Made by a program: the position numbers and the translations under genes. DNA of 64,000 bases from Vibrio sp. 05-20-BW147. Its GTDB lineage: Bacteria; Pseudomonadota; Gammaproteobacteria; Enterobacterales; Vibrionaceae. This document shows positions 9,053 through 19,886 of the stretch, piece after piece. Within the stretch, counting starts at the first letter, position 1, and each line of letters starts with the position of its first letter. Where the stretch lies: the NCBI RefSeq assembly GCF_013369385.1, contig NZ_SZTO01000007.1, positions 1 through 64,000 on the forward strand, given 5' to 3'. The notes below the pieces were generated by a model. The model worked only from the letters and a program-made list of their open reading frames with translations, was not told the origin of the DNA and searched no databases.

Positions 9053-10546
9053 TTATCCGCCAGACTGAGGGATTTTCGCTACCAAACGGAGAGACGTTGT
9101 AAGCTCTTCCATTTGCAGCCAAGGCTTAAGCCACGCTACCGCGTTGTAAGCACCCGGTGCTCCAGGAACTTCTCTGACCTGCACTCGCGCATCCGCCAAC
9201 GGGTATTTCGCACGGATCTCTTGACCACCGCCTTCCGACGCGTTGACGTAGCCAAGGATCCATCGATTTAGCCATGACTCAACGTCTTCTGCTTCCATGA
9301 AGCTACCAATCTTATCTCGCGCCATGACCTTGAGATAATGCGCAAAACGAGAGGTCGCCATCATGTAAGGCAAGCGCGCAGAAATTGCAGCATTCGCAGT
9401 GGCATCTGGCGAATCGTATTTGGCTGGTTTTTGGCAGGTTTGCGCACCAAAGAATACGGCGTAGTTGGTATTCTTATAGTGACATAAAGGCAGGAAGCCC
9501 AGTTTACCTAACTCGGATTCGCGACGGTCAGTGATGCCAATTTCGGTCGGGCATTTCATATCCGGATCGCCATCGTCACTCATAAAGAAGTGCGTTGGCA
9601 GATTGTCGACACGGCCACCGCCCTCAGCACCACGAATTGCCGTGCAGAACCCATACTTGGCAAATGCGTCAGTGAGCTTCGCTCCCAGTACATACGACGA
9701 GTTCATCCAGCAGTAGTCGTTGTGCTGCGCATTCACCGCAATTCCGGTGGTTTCGTCTACGGAAAACTCTTCAAAACCAAACTCTTCGACTGGCGATGTC
9801 GCTTGTCCATAAGGAAGTCGAGCAAGGACTTTCGGCATCGTCAAGCTGACAAAGCGTGAGTCTTGGCTTTCACGGAATGCGCGCCACTGAGTGTATTCGA
9901 GCGACTCAAATACTTTCTCTAAATCTCTAGGCTTCGACAATTCCGTCCATTCGTCAAAACCAAACAACGCAGGTGAGGCTGCAGAAAGGAATGGAGAAAA
10001 ACCGGCTGCCGCAACATTCGACATAAGACGCAGCGTTTCAATATCTTCTGGATGATTCGTAAATTCATAGTCACCAATGATCGCACCATATGGCTCACCA
10101 CCAGCACTACCAAATTCTGATTCGTAGACTTTTTTGAAGACCTGGCTTTGATCGAACTCCACTGCTTTACTTAAATCTTTGTGCAGCTCTTTCTTGGTCA
10201 TACTCACCATACGAATCTTTAACGTGGAGCTTGTTTCCGAGTTCATCACCAAATAATTCAACCCACGCCACGTTCCTTCCAACTTTTGCAACTCAGGGTG
10301 ATGCATCACCGCAGACAGCTGTTCGGAAATCTTTTTGTCCAAAGCAGTAATGGCTTCACGAAACGTCACGGTTAGGTTTTTGTTCCACGTTACCGTACCT
10401 TTTAAAGCTTCTTCTGTTAATGTTTTGATTAACTCTTCTGCTCTCGACGCTTCCGTTTGTTTGGTCGCGCCAATCGCTTGTTCGAGGAAGGAAAAACTCT
10501 GGCCTTCAACGGTGGGGTCTAATTGGGTTTCAAGCTGTGTTGTCAT
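9053..10546 (-). CDS. tssC: T6SS sheath large subunit TssC (VipB)
   Basis: TssC and TssB form the contractile sheath. The 497-residue protein matches the usual ~495 and has the hallmark [47 protein letters not shown] and the C-terminal [16 protein letters not shown]. It follows tssB by 11 bases, with an AAGGGA ribosome site. Its C-terminus ([12 protein letters not shown]) is the conserved last strand of the family. Confidence 0.97.
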   Translation of the reverse strand: MTTQLETQLDPTVEGQSFSFLEQAIGATKQTEASRAEELIKTLTEEALKGTVTWNKNLTVTFREAITALDKKISEQLSAVMHHPELQKLEGTWRGLNYLVMNSETSSTLKIRMVSMTKKELHKDLSKAVEFDQSQVFKKVYESEFGSAGGEPYGAIIGDYEFTNHPEDIETLRLMSNVAAAGFSPFLSAASPALFGFDEWTELSKPRDLEKVFESLEYTQWRAFRESQDSRFVSLTMPKVLARLPYGQATSPVEEFGFEEFSVDETTGIAVNAQHNDYCWMNSSYVLGAKLTDAFAKYGFCTAIRGAEGGGRVDNLPTHFFMSDDGDPDMKCPTEIGITDRRESELGKLGFLPLCHYKNTNYAVFFGAQTCQKPAKYDSPDATANAAISARLPYMMATSRFAHYLKVMARDKIGSFMEAEDVESWLNRWILGYVNASEGGGQEIRAKYPLADARVQVREVPGAPGAYNAVAWLKPWLQMEELTTSLRLVAKIPQSGG

Positions 10547-10557
10547 TGTGCAGTCCC

Positions 10558-11070
10558 TTACTCCGCTTTCTCTTCTTGGCCTAACTTGAGTTCATCAGCC
10601 AATTTAGATAGGTTGTCGGTGTTGTTCAAAACCGCTTCAAGCACGTTTTCTAGCTCTTCTGAACGGTCAACTTTCGTCATTAGGTCGCGCAATTTATTGC
10701 GTGTGTCCATCAATTGACGAAGCGGATCAACTTGTCTAACAATCGAGGCGGGTTCGAAATCCTTCATCGATTGGAACTGCAGATTGACCGCAAATTCAGT
10801 TCCGTCATCCACCATCGTGTTTTTCACTTTAAACTCCACTGATGGACTCATTTTCTTGAGTACATCATCAAAGTTGTCTCGATCAATTTGAATAAAACGA
10901 CGGTCTTTTAGTGGTTTGAGGGCTTCAGTATTTTGGCCAGCAAAATCCCCCATCACACCCACTACAAACGGAAGTTCTTTCTTCAGTGATGTGCCTTCTG
11001 TTTCAACATCATAGGTAATATGAACACGTGGCTTCCGTACTCGCGATAATTTCGAGTGGATACTAGTCAT
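10558..11070 (-). CDS. tssB: T6SS sheath small subunit TssB (VipA)
   Basis: The 170-residue product starts [22 protein letters not shown] and carries [13 protein letters not shown], both characteristic of TssB, which co-assembles with TssC. An AGGGAG ribosome site precedes the ATG. The C-terminal helices ([18 protein letters not shown]) form the handle region expected in this family. Placed between tssA and tssC. Confidence 0.97.
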   Translation of the reverse strand: MTSIHSKLSRVRKPRVHITYDVETEGTSLKKELPFVVGVMGDFAGQNTEALKPLKDRRFIQIDRDNFDDVLKKMSPSVEFKVKNTMVDDGTEFAVNLQFQSMKDFEPASIVRQVDPLRQLMDTRNKLRDLMTKVDRSEELENVLEAVLNNTDNLSKLADELKLGQEEKAE

Positions 11071-11086
11071 ATCGTTCTCCCTTTAA

Positions 11087-12220
11087 TTACTCATTTTTGT
11101 CTGCTATGCCAACCAAACGGAAATAGCCTTTCTTGGCGTCTCCATCGGAAATAAGCTCTGCCAGGAGTTCTGGCAAAGACATTCCACACCATCGAATCAC
11201 TTGTTCAATCGTGTATGAAACGGGTGAATGTGGTTCTGTTTCACGAAAAAAATCAGCCACTCGTTGCAACTGCACTATGGCCTGTTCACGAGAGTGCATG
11301 TTAGCGGCCAATAACTGAAAATTAGCTTCGCCCTGCCCTCGTCCATCGATCTCGCCTTCGTGACTAGAAGCAGAGTGCGATGGTTCATCTGAATTCGTTT
11401 CTTTTGAAACCTTGATCATTTTGTCACTCGCCAAATGCATAATTGCCGAGTGTATTGCATCTAACTTTCGAGAAATGTAGGAACTTGGGGTGACTTCTTC
11501 ACACGCACTATCCAAAGCCTGCGAAAATCGTTCAAAAGAACTTATCGCTCTATTTAGATCCTCTATCAGTCTTTGGTAGAACTGACTGCTCGACGATTTG
11601 ACGGCTTGGGTAATGTCAGATAACTCAGGGACACCCTGATCGCGTTTGGCTCGTTTCTTATCCTCATCACAGCGCTCCAAGTCCAAAGCTTGTTGATACT
11701 CCCAATACGCATAAGGTTGTTCTGACAGCCCTTCGGTCATGGGTATGCACGATAACGGAAAAATGAGCGTCCCCTCATTATCAATGCCATTCAGGCCGAT
11801 GATGGGCGAAATTCTTGTTTCTAGGCCATCTTCATCCGGCATTGGATACAGATCTGCCCAATAATTTTCTAAGTAGTAGGTGGCCAGCTCATAGCCAACC
11901 GCCATTCCTTTAAAACCATCAAGGCGAGTTAACGCTTCGATAAGCCATGCCACGTACTCTAGATCTTTGGTTTGTGACGCCAGTGCCTGCGGAACTTCAT
12001 CAAGAAACACTTGCCAAAGGTTGGCATAGTTAAGAATAGGCTCTTCTTCAATAATGGCATTTCGCTCAATATTTCTCGCCTGCATTCTCTGGTCTTTCAG
12101 TCGGTAATAGAGTGACTGAGGTGTAATGTCACTTCTTGGATCCACACCTGCTGGCTGCTCGGCAGAAATTGGCAGTAAGGCCGGCTCAAACCAAGTGAAC
12201 TCCTCATAGTGATGACTCAT
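11087..12220 (-). CDS. tssA: T6SS cap/priming protein TssA
   Basis: TssA primes and caps tail polymerisation. The 377-residue protein has an N-terminal ImpA_N domain, recognised by ISAEQPAGVDPR near the start and the segment WLIEALTRLDGFKGMAVGYEL, a variable helical middle, and a C-terminal domain (EPHSPVSYTIEQVIRWCGMSLPELL) typical of the type with a VasJ/ImpA C-terminus. Strong AGGAGG site; the ATG overlaps the pppA stop by one base (TAATG). Confidence 0.93.
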   Translation of the reverse strand: MSHHYEEFTWFEPALLPISAEQPAGVDPRSDITPQSLYYRLKDQRMQARNIERNAIIEEEPILNYANLWQVFLDEVPQALASQTKDLEYVAWLIEALTRLDGFKGMAVGYELATYYLENYWADLYPMPDEDGLETRISPIIGLNGIDNEGTLIFPLSCIPMTEGLSEQPYAYWEYQQALDLERCDEDKKRAKRDQGVPELSDITQAVKSSSSQFYQRLIEDLNRAISSFERFSQALDSACEEVTPSSYISRKLDAIHSAIMHLASDKMIKVSKETNSDEPSHSASSHEGEIDGRGQGEANFQLLAANMHSREQAIVQLQRVADFFRETEPHSPVSYTIEQVIRWCGMSLPELLAELISDGDAKKGYFRLVGIADKNE

Positions 12221-13014
12221 TACACCCTCCTTCTTGCATAGACTGGCACCGTTGCATCAGAGGAATGAGACACGCCCTCTTGAACCAATTGCTTTTCTTT
12301 GGCCACTTTGATCAATGCGCACGTAACATTATCATTTGCCCCCCGCACTAACGCTGCGTGAAGAAGTGCAAGACCAGACTGATTAACCGAGTCTGCACAC
12401 ATAATCTGATGTATTTCGCTATTACTAAGCTCTTTAGTCAAACCGTCACTGCAAAGGAGAAACTGATCGCCATGAAGCAACTGCCCCGACTGTTGGTCAA
12501 TTCTCACCGTCTCTTCGACGCCAACCGCCCTCGTTATTACATTGGCTAAAGGATGCTTTTCTGCATCTTCTTCCGCTAGCAGTCCCTGCTCAACTAGCTC
12601 CATCACTTGGCTGTGATCTCGCGTCTTTTGTACCAAGTGATTGTCTCTGAGTAGGTAAATGCGACTATCACCAACCCACAGACAATGGAAATAACCGTCC
12701 TGTAGGAACAACAGCACAACGGTGGAACCCATGGTTTTGCCATCGAGGTGAACTTGGGCGTACTGGAAAATTTCCCTATTGGCCACTTCGATCATCTGAC
12801 GCAATTCATCGATGCCGAAATCGGGTGTGTCGAGAACAAATCTTTCAATGCGATCGACAAGCATTTGGCTCGCAACATCGCCAGCTGAATGCCCACCCAT
12901 GCCATCTGCAACAACCCATACACGCCTTGCGGTCATATCCAACAACGCATCCTCGTTGTAAGGGCGGACTTTACCTGCGTGTGTCTTGGAAAATGTAAAT
13001 AAACTCCAACTCAT
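12220..13014 (-). CDS. pppA: PP2C-type phosphatase PppA of the T6SS
   Basis: PppA reverses phosphorylation of the FHA protein by the T6SS kinase and so resets firing. The 264-residue product shows the PP2C metal-site motifs: RPYNEDALLD, VVADGMGGHSAGDVAS, and the C-terminal CSDGLTKEL and RGANDNVTCALI. I start at the ATG giving MSWSLFTFSKTHAGKVRPYN, ten bases after tagF; the longer frame lies within tagF. Usual length is about 240-265. Confidence 0.94.
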   Translation of the reverse strand: MSWSLFTFSKTHAGKVRPYNEDALLDMTARRVWVVADGMGGHSAGDVASQMLVDRIERFVLDTPDFGIDELRQMIEVANREIFQYAQVHLDGKTMGSTVVLLFLQDGYFHCLWVGDSRIYLLRDNHLVQKTRDHSQVMELVEQGLLAEEDAEKHPLANVITRAVGVEETVRIDQQSGQLLHGDQFLLCSDGLTKELSNSEIHQIMCADSVNQSGLALLHAALVRGANDNVTCALIKVAKEKQLVQEGVSHSSDATVPVYARRRV

Positions 13015-13024
13015 TCGATCACCG

Positions 13025-13720
13025 TTACCAATTCCATTTCTGCCATTGCCCATCCAACATTGCGGCAAATTTGCCAATTTGAGGTAAACCATCCATGACT
13101 AGCATCATCGGCTCGATGGCATCATTACCATCCGTCCACCAGTAGCACGGCTTAGGGAACTGCTGTCGAACAACATGAGAGAGCAAACTCATCACATTGG
13201 TTTCTGTATGTTCCTTAATAAAGAGGTTTTCTCCGCTCAGTTTCTTTTGGGAAACCGGTAACGTTTCTGCCGAAATAGCGTTAATTAACTCTGTGCCGGA
13301 CTGTAGATTCTGACTCCAAACGTCGAAGGTAAAATGGTCGTCCAGCACGGTTAACGCCAGATCTTGCGATTCATTGGCCCAATCTCGACAGCTCCAATAG
13401 CTCACGGCATCACCAAGAACGGGCCTGGCTAATGTAAAAAAGAAGTACCGTCCAGCAGCATCTACGCTAGGAATCATCGTTCCGATGATCGTGGCGTCAT
13501 TGGTTACACCACTGTCCAATGCGAAATGCCAAATTGGCGCGTTTAGAAAATGGCTTTGCCATGTTTCCTGTAGCTGTTCTTTGCTAACGGCGATAATCGC
13601 CTGCTGCCAGTCGTGGAAAAGATCCGCAAAAGGTTTCGGCAAGTCTTGCTTTATAAAATCCCCTTTCGCAGGAATTTTGCCTATAAAGCCCCAGCTTGGT
13701 GTTATAGCGTTTGCGGACAT
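13025..13720 (-). CDS. tagF: T6SS regulator TagF
   Basis: TagF is a post-translational repressor in the threonine-phosphorylation pathway. The 231-residue protein has the family's start, WGFIGKIPAKGDFIKQDLP, and SYWSCRDWANESQDLA. Its 5' end overlaps tssM by 19 bases, with a GGAGAG ribosome site inside tssM. In some species TagF and PppA are fused; here they are adjacent separate genes, supporting a joint role. Confidence 0.93.
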   Translation of the reverse strand: MSANAITPSWGFIGKIPAKGDFIKQDLPKPFADLFHDWQQAIIAVSKEQLQETWQSHFLNAPIWHFALDSGVTNDATIIGTMIPSVDAAGRYFFFTLARPVLGDAVSYWSCRDWANESQDLALTVLDDHFTFDVWSQNLQSGTELINAISAETLPVSQKKLSGENLFIKEHTETNVMSLLSHVVRQQFPKPCYWWTDGNDAIEPMMLVMDGLPQIGKFAAMLDGQWQKWNW

Positions 13721-16700
13721 CGGAAACTCTCCATATCACTCGACCAAAATGGGTTCATCGTACTCTTAGGAATCAATTCCAGTTGAACTTTGTTGCCTTT
13801 CAAATCAATCATGACGATGTTGTCTTTGCGAGATTGCGGCCTTGCTTTCAGAGATTGATCAAGCAACTTAAAAATGCCCCATTCACCTTCATAGGTATAA
13901 GCAATTTCACGAATCGAATCGGGTGGTGTGAAAACCACTCTTGTCGCTGAACGCTTAGCTGGCCAAGACAGATTTTTTACTCTTGCTGGCCCATGTCGGT
14001 ATGCAAGATTCTGCCCCCCAACTTCCAGTACAAAGCTGGTTATATGTTGGTCTAGGTATATCGGTTTCATTGCAAAATCGACTTTCAGTGTATTGTCGAG
14101 TTCAAAAAATGACTGTCGGATGCGATCTGCGCGTTGAAATACGGCGAGTGTTTCTTGACTGACACCGATTTCCTTCTCGAAGCGCCACACACTTCTCGAC
14201 GTATCGACAAACGGTTCCAAGTATTCGACAAAGAACGCATCAAGTGTTCCGCCGTAGCCAAAGAATCGACTGAAGTCCTTTAACGTCACTTCTGTTTTCG
14301 CTCTTGGCTCAAACGGATACCTGCCTTTGATGCTGCGCTCATAAGGTTTAAGAACCTTGTTAACCCATAGCGTATTAAGGTGAGATCGCGATCCTTTTTC
14401 CGCTAACTTGACCGATTCCTCGGAAAGTTCACCTAGCCAGTTGTTGAACGGAGCGGGTAAAAGCTGTTTAGCATGTTCAATTGACGCGGCAACTTCTCCT
14501 GTCACGGTGCCATTTAAGATGCTCTTGTAGGCGACTTTCTGATTATTTCCTGAGCTAGAGAGATCGGCCAAATAACTTTTTAAACCACTCAGTGCGAGAT
14601 GAATATCGTCAAAGTCTTGGTCTGTCATCCTAACAAGATCGTCAAACTCGGCTTCCACTTCTTTTCCAGGAAGCGCAATATCAAACGTATTGCCCTCTTC
14701 CGGACGATATAAATCAAGTTTGTCCGCCGTATTTGAAAATTTCACTTTGGCAACTTTGCCAGCGACTTCAGCTGCCGCTTTTTCGTTGTTGCTTAGCGAA
14801 ATTTTCGTTAATGCCACCTCTTTTTGTACCGCTTTAAGCAGCGATTCAATTGGTCGCTCAGAGCCCGCTAATGCCATACTCTGCTCTAAACTTAGTTTCA
14901 AACTTGGTGCCGCTTTGAGTTGGATGTCATTGAGCAGTGTCTTCCATTCGTAGACATAGTCACGATAGTAGCGCTCTCTCACACCTTGCAAAGCGAGATC
15001 ATGGTCGATGTTTTGGGCGTCAATCTCATCCCCATACACCCAGTTTTCTTCCATCAAGGCTTTTACCATACGACCCAGTTGCAATTGGAAGATGCTATGG
15101 AAACCGTTGTACGTGTAGAAACCGGAAATCCCCATCGATAATGGCTTGCCACTTTTTCGCTCAAACTGCTCAACTCCCCTAGCCCCTAGAACGTCCGTTA
15201 AACGAAATGAAGGCACATGACTTTTAAGGAACTGCAGTTTCATTCTTTGGTAGGCTCTTTCCGACAACGACATTTCTGTTAGAACCAATCTGGCAGCGGT
15301 TACTGAATCGTTGTTGATATATAAGCCTCTGTCTGCCTGCGACAAAAAGTTCTCGGTATGAGCGTAGAGTTGCTCTCTTAACTCTTCATTCAGTTCACCG
15401 GGATACTGCCTTTCAAAGAAATAATTGAACCAACCAAGAACATGTTCACTCTCAAATTTGTCATCGTTGAAGAGCATCAAATATGTTTTGAGTGTTTCGT
15501 ACAAATATTCTCGGTGTTGTTCATTGTTCTTCATTTCACTGAGAAGTACCGATTCAACATAGGATGAATAGTAATTTGTCAGTGCTTGGTGATAAGCACT
15601 CTTAGCTGATTGGCCAATTTTTTCACCTTGAAACAAACCAAACGATGTCACACGATCTCTCTCGTCATCTTGCTGTCTATAACCCATAGGGAAACGCATG
15701 ATGTGATTGAGAATGTTTATCGAGGGGATCAAGTCATTTTCGAAGTCCAGACCAGACTTAGCAAGTAAGTCATTCACCACAGTCACTTGACGATCCGTTT
15801 CATCAATGAGTTGATTGTTCCACTGATAACTCATCATCCACAGTGTGATCGCAGCCCCAGACAGTGCCATGCACGAGCAGTAGACGCCTTTTCGAATCCA
15901 GCCACTTTGCTTTTGATGATGACGATTGACCGTCCCTAAAAACTGCTCTTTAAAGATGACGTTTTCAAACAAGTTTTTTACAAAATAGCTGCTTGATTCT
16001 TTGGAACTTAACCGCAGTAGAGGTTTGCCCAACCCCAGCCCTTGGGATGTTTCAGACATGATACGATCAACCGGCGTGCCTTCTTGCAATGAACTCACAA
16101 TAAAGACGCCGCGAATCATTGAAGATTCTTCAAACTTGTTTTGGGCAAAAATGTCGTTCAGAAACTCGTCTAGATTCGCTTGAAGACAACGCAATTGTTT
16201 TGGAAATTCAAAAATTAAAGATCGCTTGTCAAGGTCATGCTCCGTTTCAAGCCTTTGCATCATGCGGCGATCAAGTCTCTCCAGTAAGTCATGAAACTCT
16301 TTGTTAAATAGAGAGATGACGCCTCGCTCGTCTTCTGTTGAAGGTGGAAACATAAATCCTAATAACTGCTCTCGCTCTTCCTTGGTCAGTTCCGTAAAAA
16401 ACTCACTAAAACCCGCAATGAGATCAGCCTTTGTCAACACAACATAAATTGGGAACTGCATACCCAATTGATTTTTCAGTTCTTGTAGCCGATTTTTTAT
16501 CGCTCTTGCATGCATGCCTCGTTCGGTGCGAGTTTGTGTGAGCATACTTGCGATGCTGACGGTAACAATCGCACCATTAATGGGACGCTGTTTACGGTAT
16601 TGCTTCAATAAGCCTAAGAATCCATACCATGCTTTTGAATCGACATGAGCTTGGCTGTCTTGCGTGGTGTATCGGCCAGCTGTATCAATCAACACCGCTT

Positions 16701-17217
16701 TATTGGTAAACCACCAATCACAATTTCTCGTACCGCCAATACCAGAAACCGAGTCAACGCCCATTGAATCTGATAGAGGAAACTCGAGACCCGATTCTTT
16801 TAATGCCGTCGTTTTACCTGTTCCAGGAGGACCAATAAGTACATACCAAGGCAACTGGTAGAGATGACTCTTACGCTTTCCACCTTTCGTCACGACTTGA
16901 ATCGCCTTCTCAATTCTTTCGCGCATGACGTCTATTTCTGCCGCCGCTTCTTTATCGGTCAGGGCATCCACCTCTAATAGGCTTTGGATGCTTTCATCTT
17001 GTTCCTTTCGCTCCTTCTGTTGACGGACAACATTCGTCACGCCCCAAATGAAGACTAAAACCACAATAACCAACAAACGGTTAAAGTCTGATTTCAGTGG
17101 CTCTATGCCTGCTATCGCGATCAATGGTCCGACAAACCAAATAAAAATAGAAATTGCCCCAAGCCCGGTCAAGCTAATCAGCCATTTTTGCCCCAATAAA
17201 CGTTTAATCTTTGCCAT
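13702..17217 (-). CDS. tssM: T6SS inner-membrane protein TssM (IcmF)
   Basis: TssM spans both the inner membrane and the periplasm and joins TssL to the lipoprotein TssJ. The product (about 1171 residues, usual 1100-1200) has two N-terminal membrane segments (about 12-60), a cytoplasmic NTPase domain with Walker A GPPGTGKTT near residue 128 and AVLIDTAGRY, a third membrane segment near residue 445, and a long periplasmic domain ending in the IcmF-related TssM C-terminal region (FFELDNTLKVDFAMKPIYLD). I favour the ATG of MAKIKRLLG because a GGATG sequence precedes it; an ATG three codons upstream is possible. It overlaps tssL. Confidence 0.96.
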   Translation of the reverse strand: MAKIKRLLGQKWLISLTGLGAISIFIWFVGPLIAIAGIEPLKSDFNRLLVIVVLVFIWGVTNVVRQQKERKEQDESIQSLLEVDALTDKEAAAEIDVMRERIEKAIQVVTKGGKRKSHLYQLPWYVLIGPPGTGKTTALKESGLEFPLSDSMGVDSVSGIGGTRNCDWWFTNKAVLIDTAGRYTTQDSQAHVDSKAWYGFLGLLKQYRKQRPINGAIVTVSIASMLTQTRTERGMHARAIKNRLQELKNQLGMQFPIYVVLTKADLIAGFSEFFTELTKEEREQLLGFMFPPSTEDERGVISLFNKEFHDLLERLDRRMMQRLETEHDLDKRSLIFEFPKQLRCLQANLDEFLNDIFAQNKFEESSMIRGVFIVSSLQEGTPVDRIMSETSQGLGLGKPLLRLSSKESSSYFVKNLFENVIFKEQFLGTVNRHHQKQSGWIRKGVYCSCMALSGAAITLWMMSYQWNNQLIDETDRQVTVVNDLLAKSGLDFENDLIPSINILNHIMRFPMGYRQQDDERDRVTSFGLFQGEKIGQSAKSAYHQALTNYYSSYVESVLLSEMKNNEQHREYLYETLKTYLMLFNDDKFESEHVLGWFNYFFERQYPGELNEELREQLYAHTENFLSQADRGLYINNDSVTAARLVLTEMSLSERAYQRMKLQFLKSHVPSFRLTDVLGARGVEQFERKSGKPLSMGISGFYTYNGFHSIFQLQLGRMVKALMEENWVYGDEIDAQNIDHDLALQGVRERYYRDYVYEWKTLLNDIQLKAAPSLKLSLEQSMALAGSERPIESLLKAVQKEVALTKISLSNNEKAAAEVAGKVAKVKFSNTADKLDLYRPEEGNTFDIALPGKEVEAEFDDLVRMTDQDFDDIHLALSGLKSYLADLSSSGNNQKVAYKSILNGTVTGEVAASIEHAKQLLPAPFNNWLGELSEESVKLAEKGSRSHLNTLWVNKVLKPYERSIKGRYPFEPRAKTEVTLKDFSRFFGYGGTLDAFFVEYLEPFVDTSRSVWRFEKEIGVSQETLAVFQRADRIRQSFFELDNTLKVDFAMKPIYLDQHITSFVLEVGGQNLAYRHGPARVKNLSWPAKRSATRVVFTPPDSIREIAYTYEGEWGIFKLLDQSLKARPQSRKDNIVMIDLKGNKVQLELIPKSTMNPFWSSDMESFRCPQTL

Positions 17218-18532
17218 TGTTTGCATCCATTTTTGATTGGGTTTGAACTAGGAGATCGATTTCGACTCTACGGTTGATGCTTCTTCCTTCTGCGGTTTCA
17301 TTTGATACCAAAGGTCTCGCATCTCCCATTCCTTCTGGAATGACACGCCCACTCAATTTGCCTGCTGATGCTAAGCGATCGGTTAGCGCTGTCGCTCTGG
17401 CGAGAGATAAATGCCAGTTAGAAGGGTATTTACTGGTAAAAATGGGGTTATTATCGGTATGTCCGACAACCAATATTTTTCCATTGGTCGCCTCGAGTGC
17501 TCTGGCCACTTTCGAAACCACAGGGAACATATGCGCGACAAGCTCCGCACTGCCCGATTCAAACAGATCATTGGACTGAAAAGTGATACGCACTCTATCG
17601 GGTAATGCATCGACTTTTAGCAAACCCATTTCTATTTCCGTTGCCAACGAACGTTGGATTTGATTTGCTACGGCAAGAGACGAAATATAATCCGCACTCT
17701 GGTTCTCTATCTCTTTGCTCGGCACTAAGTTCATTAACTGACTAAAGGTCTGATCGGATTTTTCGTTTAGGCTATAACTTAAGTACATGTACACACTGAC
17801 TAACACAGCCGCGGTAATTGATAAAACAACCCACAATGGTGCTTTTTCTGCGATCTGCTCACCAACCAATACTTTGGCTAACGCATCATCGTTGAGTGAA
17901 GGACTGTAGTCCCGACCGTGCGATTTAAGGACATCCATTACGCGGTTTTTTAAGGAACGATGTTGCTCGATTCCATTTTCTCGAACTCGAAATTGCCCCA
18001 AAAAACCTAAGCTCATGCAGATATACATGACTTCTAGCAGATCTAAATGCTTATTGGGTTCGGCAAGGCTTTCATCGAGATGTATGAAGAACTGCTCACC
18101 GCCTTGAGTATTGGAATAGAATGTCGACAATAGCGAGTTGTGTCCCCAAACGGATTGGCTTCCCCATTCGGTATTTAGGACTGCTTCATCGATAGCACAA
18201 CATAAACAGTAGCGTGCGATATCGATCTGCTTACTATTTGCGCCTTGTAATCTCAACCGGTTTTCATAGTCACGCATTTTTTGCACAAATGCTTCACGTA
18301 ACTGTTTGACATCACTGTGCGTGGCCGTCGCTCTAATTTGGCCAAGCAAGGAAACAATGACATTCGCTTCTGCCAGCAGTACGTTATTGCCAAACGCGAC
18401 GATACTCGTTTCACGCGTTTCTTTACTATTTTGCGTAAAGAGAACCGTGTTATCGCTTTCAAGCGATGCAACAGGTGTCGACTGCGGTGCTTTTTTACGC
18501 CCAGGGGTTGGTTTTACAATCGTTTCGTCCAT
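17204..18532 (-). CDS. tssL: T6SS inner-membrane protein TssL with OmpA-like domain
   Basis: TssL (DotU/IcmH) anchors the membrane complex. The 442-residue protein has a cytoplasmic DotU domain (ARYCLCCAIDEAVLNTEWG; GGEQFFIHLD), one membrane segment near residue 250 (APLWVVLSITAAVLVSVYMY) and a C-terminal OmpA/MotB peptidoglycan-binding domain (VVGHTDNNP; RINRRVEI-like SINRRVEIDLL). This evolved TssL carries its own wall anchor, so no separate TagL is needed. Weak ribosome site; it lies 8 bases after tssK. Confidence 0.96.
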   Translation of the reverse strand: MDETIVKPTPGRKKAPQSTPVASLESDNTVLFTQNSKETRETSIVAFGNNVLLAEANVIVSLLGQIRATATHSDVKQLREAFVQKMRDYENRLRLQGANSKQIDIARYCLCCAIDEAVLNTEWGSQSVWGHNSLLSTFYSNTQGGEQFFIHLDESLAEPNKHLDLLEVMYICMSLGFLGQFRVRENGIEQHRSLKNRVMDVLKSHGRDYSPSLNDDALAKVLVGEQIAEKAPLWVVLSITAAVLVSVYMYLSYSLNEKSDQTFSQLMNLVPSKEIENQSADYISSLAVANQIQRSLATEIEMGLLKVDALPDRVRITFQSNDLFESGSAELVAHMFPVVSKVARALEATNGKILVVGHTDNNPIFTSKYPSNWHLSLARATALTDRLASAGKLSGRVIPEGMGDARPLVSNETAEGRSINRRVEIDLLVQTQSKMDANNGKD

Positions 18533-18540
18533 AGCTTCAC

Positions 18541-19863
18541 TTATTGGTTAATACTCCAAAGCTCCATTTCTAACCCTGGGTAATTACCAGAGACATGAAA
18601 TGCCATTCCCCCGCTTTCATTTAAACGAGCCCAATAAGCGCCTTGTTTAACCAGCTCAAAATAGACGTAGCCTGCTGCGTAAGGCATCTGTCTTGGCACC
18701 ACATTCAGTGGCGAAACGGCAATACCGTTGATCTGATTATTGATAAGGTCGCGAATATTCTCTGCGGGTCCAACTTTGATTTGTCCTGGTAACTTTTTTC
18801 TAATTTCATCGGCAGAGACATCGGCTTTAACGGCCAATACAAACTGACAAAGTGAAAGCAAACTTTTATCTGGTAATGGCGTAACGCGAATCCCAAACTG
18901 GCGAATATCCAAGGGCATCTTGGTCGCTGTTTGCTCCAATACCACACTCAGATATTGACTGAGGATTTGATTCATCTCAGAAAAGACAGGCCCCAAATTA
19001 CAGTGTTGGTATTCGGGAAGCTTAGGGACTCGCTTATTTTTACTCGAAAAAGTGGACAGCTCACCAATTAAGCTCAATAAGGCCGTCGCTAACTCATGTG
19101 GATGAAGCTCACTCCCTTTCGATAAATGTCTTAAATTAGCCTCATAACGATTCAGCATCTGTAGCATAATGAAATCTACTGCAGAGGAAGACGCTGACTT
19201 GCCTTGTCCGAGACGACTTGCAATGGCGTCTGCCCTAATTTTGATCATGGCTAAAACGTTATTCAGATAACGAGTAAGCAGCGAACTATGGTGGACATTA
19301 AGGAAAGGTGGTACGAACTCTTCATCAAGAATGACTTGACCTTCGCTACCAACATGACGAATTTTCACCAGAGGCAAAGAGACATAGCCCGGCAAATTGT
19401 CATTGGTTGCCTTTAACTCGCACTTAAGCGCAGCGAGTTGAAGTACTTCTTCATCACCAGACACGCTATCGGTTAAGGTGTGATCAACCACCTTATAGCG
19501 CGTTACCATTGAAGTCTCGGAATGGGAAACGTTTTGGCCTTGGGATTTTTCTGCAGGTATCACAAGCTGAACCAAAGTATTTTCAATCCCTGGTTCAATT
19601 TTGAGTGGCTCAGGAAGCTGCTCTTTAATAGGTATGTTAACGAATGTCATATCGGAGAAAATTCCAACACACTCAGTTAGCGATACAACCCCTTCTTTCA
19701 ACTGTTCTTTGTCGAGAGAAAACGATTCAATTCCTCGGGCATAACAACCCACTAAACGCGTTAGACCTTTGTATTCATGAGACAACGCTCGCTCTTGTTG
19801 CTGAAAGTGTTGAGGACGCAGAAACATCCCTTCACTCCAAACAATCGGTGAATAAACACTCAT
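18541..19863 (-). CDS. tssK: T6SS baseplate-membrane connector TssK
   Basis: TssK trimers connect the baseplate to TssL/TssM. The 440-residue product begins SPIVWSEGMFLRPQHFQQQER, a near-invariant signature of the family, and has the typical C-terminal YFELVKQGAYWARLNESGGMA. Length is normal (about 440-450). An AGGA site lies before the ATG, and tssJ ends 23 bases upstream. Confidence 0.97.
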   Translation of the reverse strand: MSVYSPIVWSEGMFLRPQHFQQQERALSHEYKGLTRLVGCYARGIESFSLDKEQLKEGVVSLTECVGIFSDMTFVNIPIKEQLPEPLKIEPGIENTLVQLVIPAEKSQGQNVSHSETSMVTRYKVVDHTLTDSVSGDEEVLQLAALKCELKATNDNLPGYVSLPLVKIRHVGSEGQVILDEEFVPPFLNVHHSSLLTRYLNNVLAMIKIRADAIASRLGQGKSASSSAVDFIMLQMLNRYEANLRHLSKGSELHPHELATALLSLIGELSTFSSKNKRVPKLPEYQHCNLGPVFSEMNQILSQYLSVVLEQTATKMPLDIRQFGIRVTPLPDKSLLSLCQFVLAVKADVSADEIRKKLPGQIKVGPAENIRDLINNQINGIAVSPLNVVPRQMPYAAGYVYFELVKQGAYWARLNESGGMAFHVSGNYPGLEMELWSINQ

Positions 19864-19886
19864 TTAATATCCTGCCAACGTTGTTA

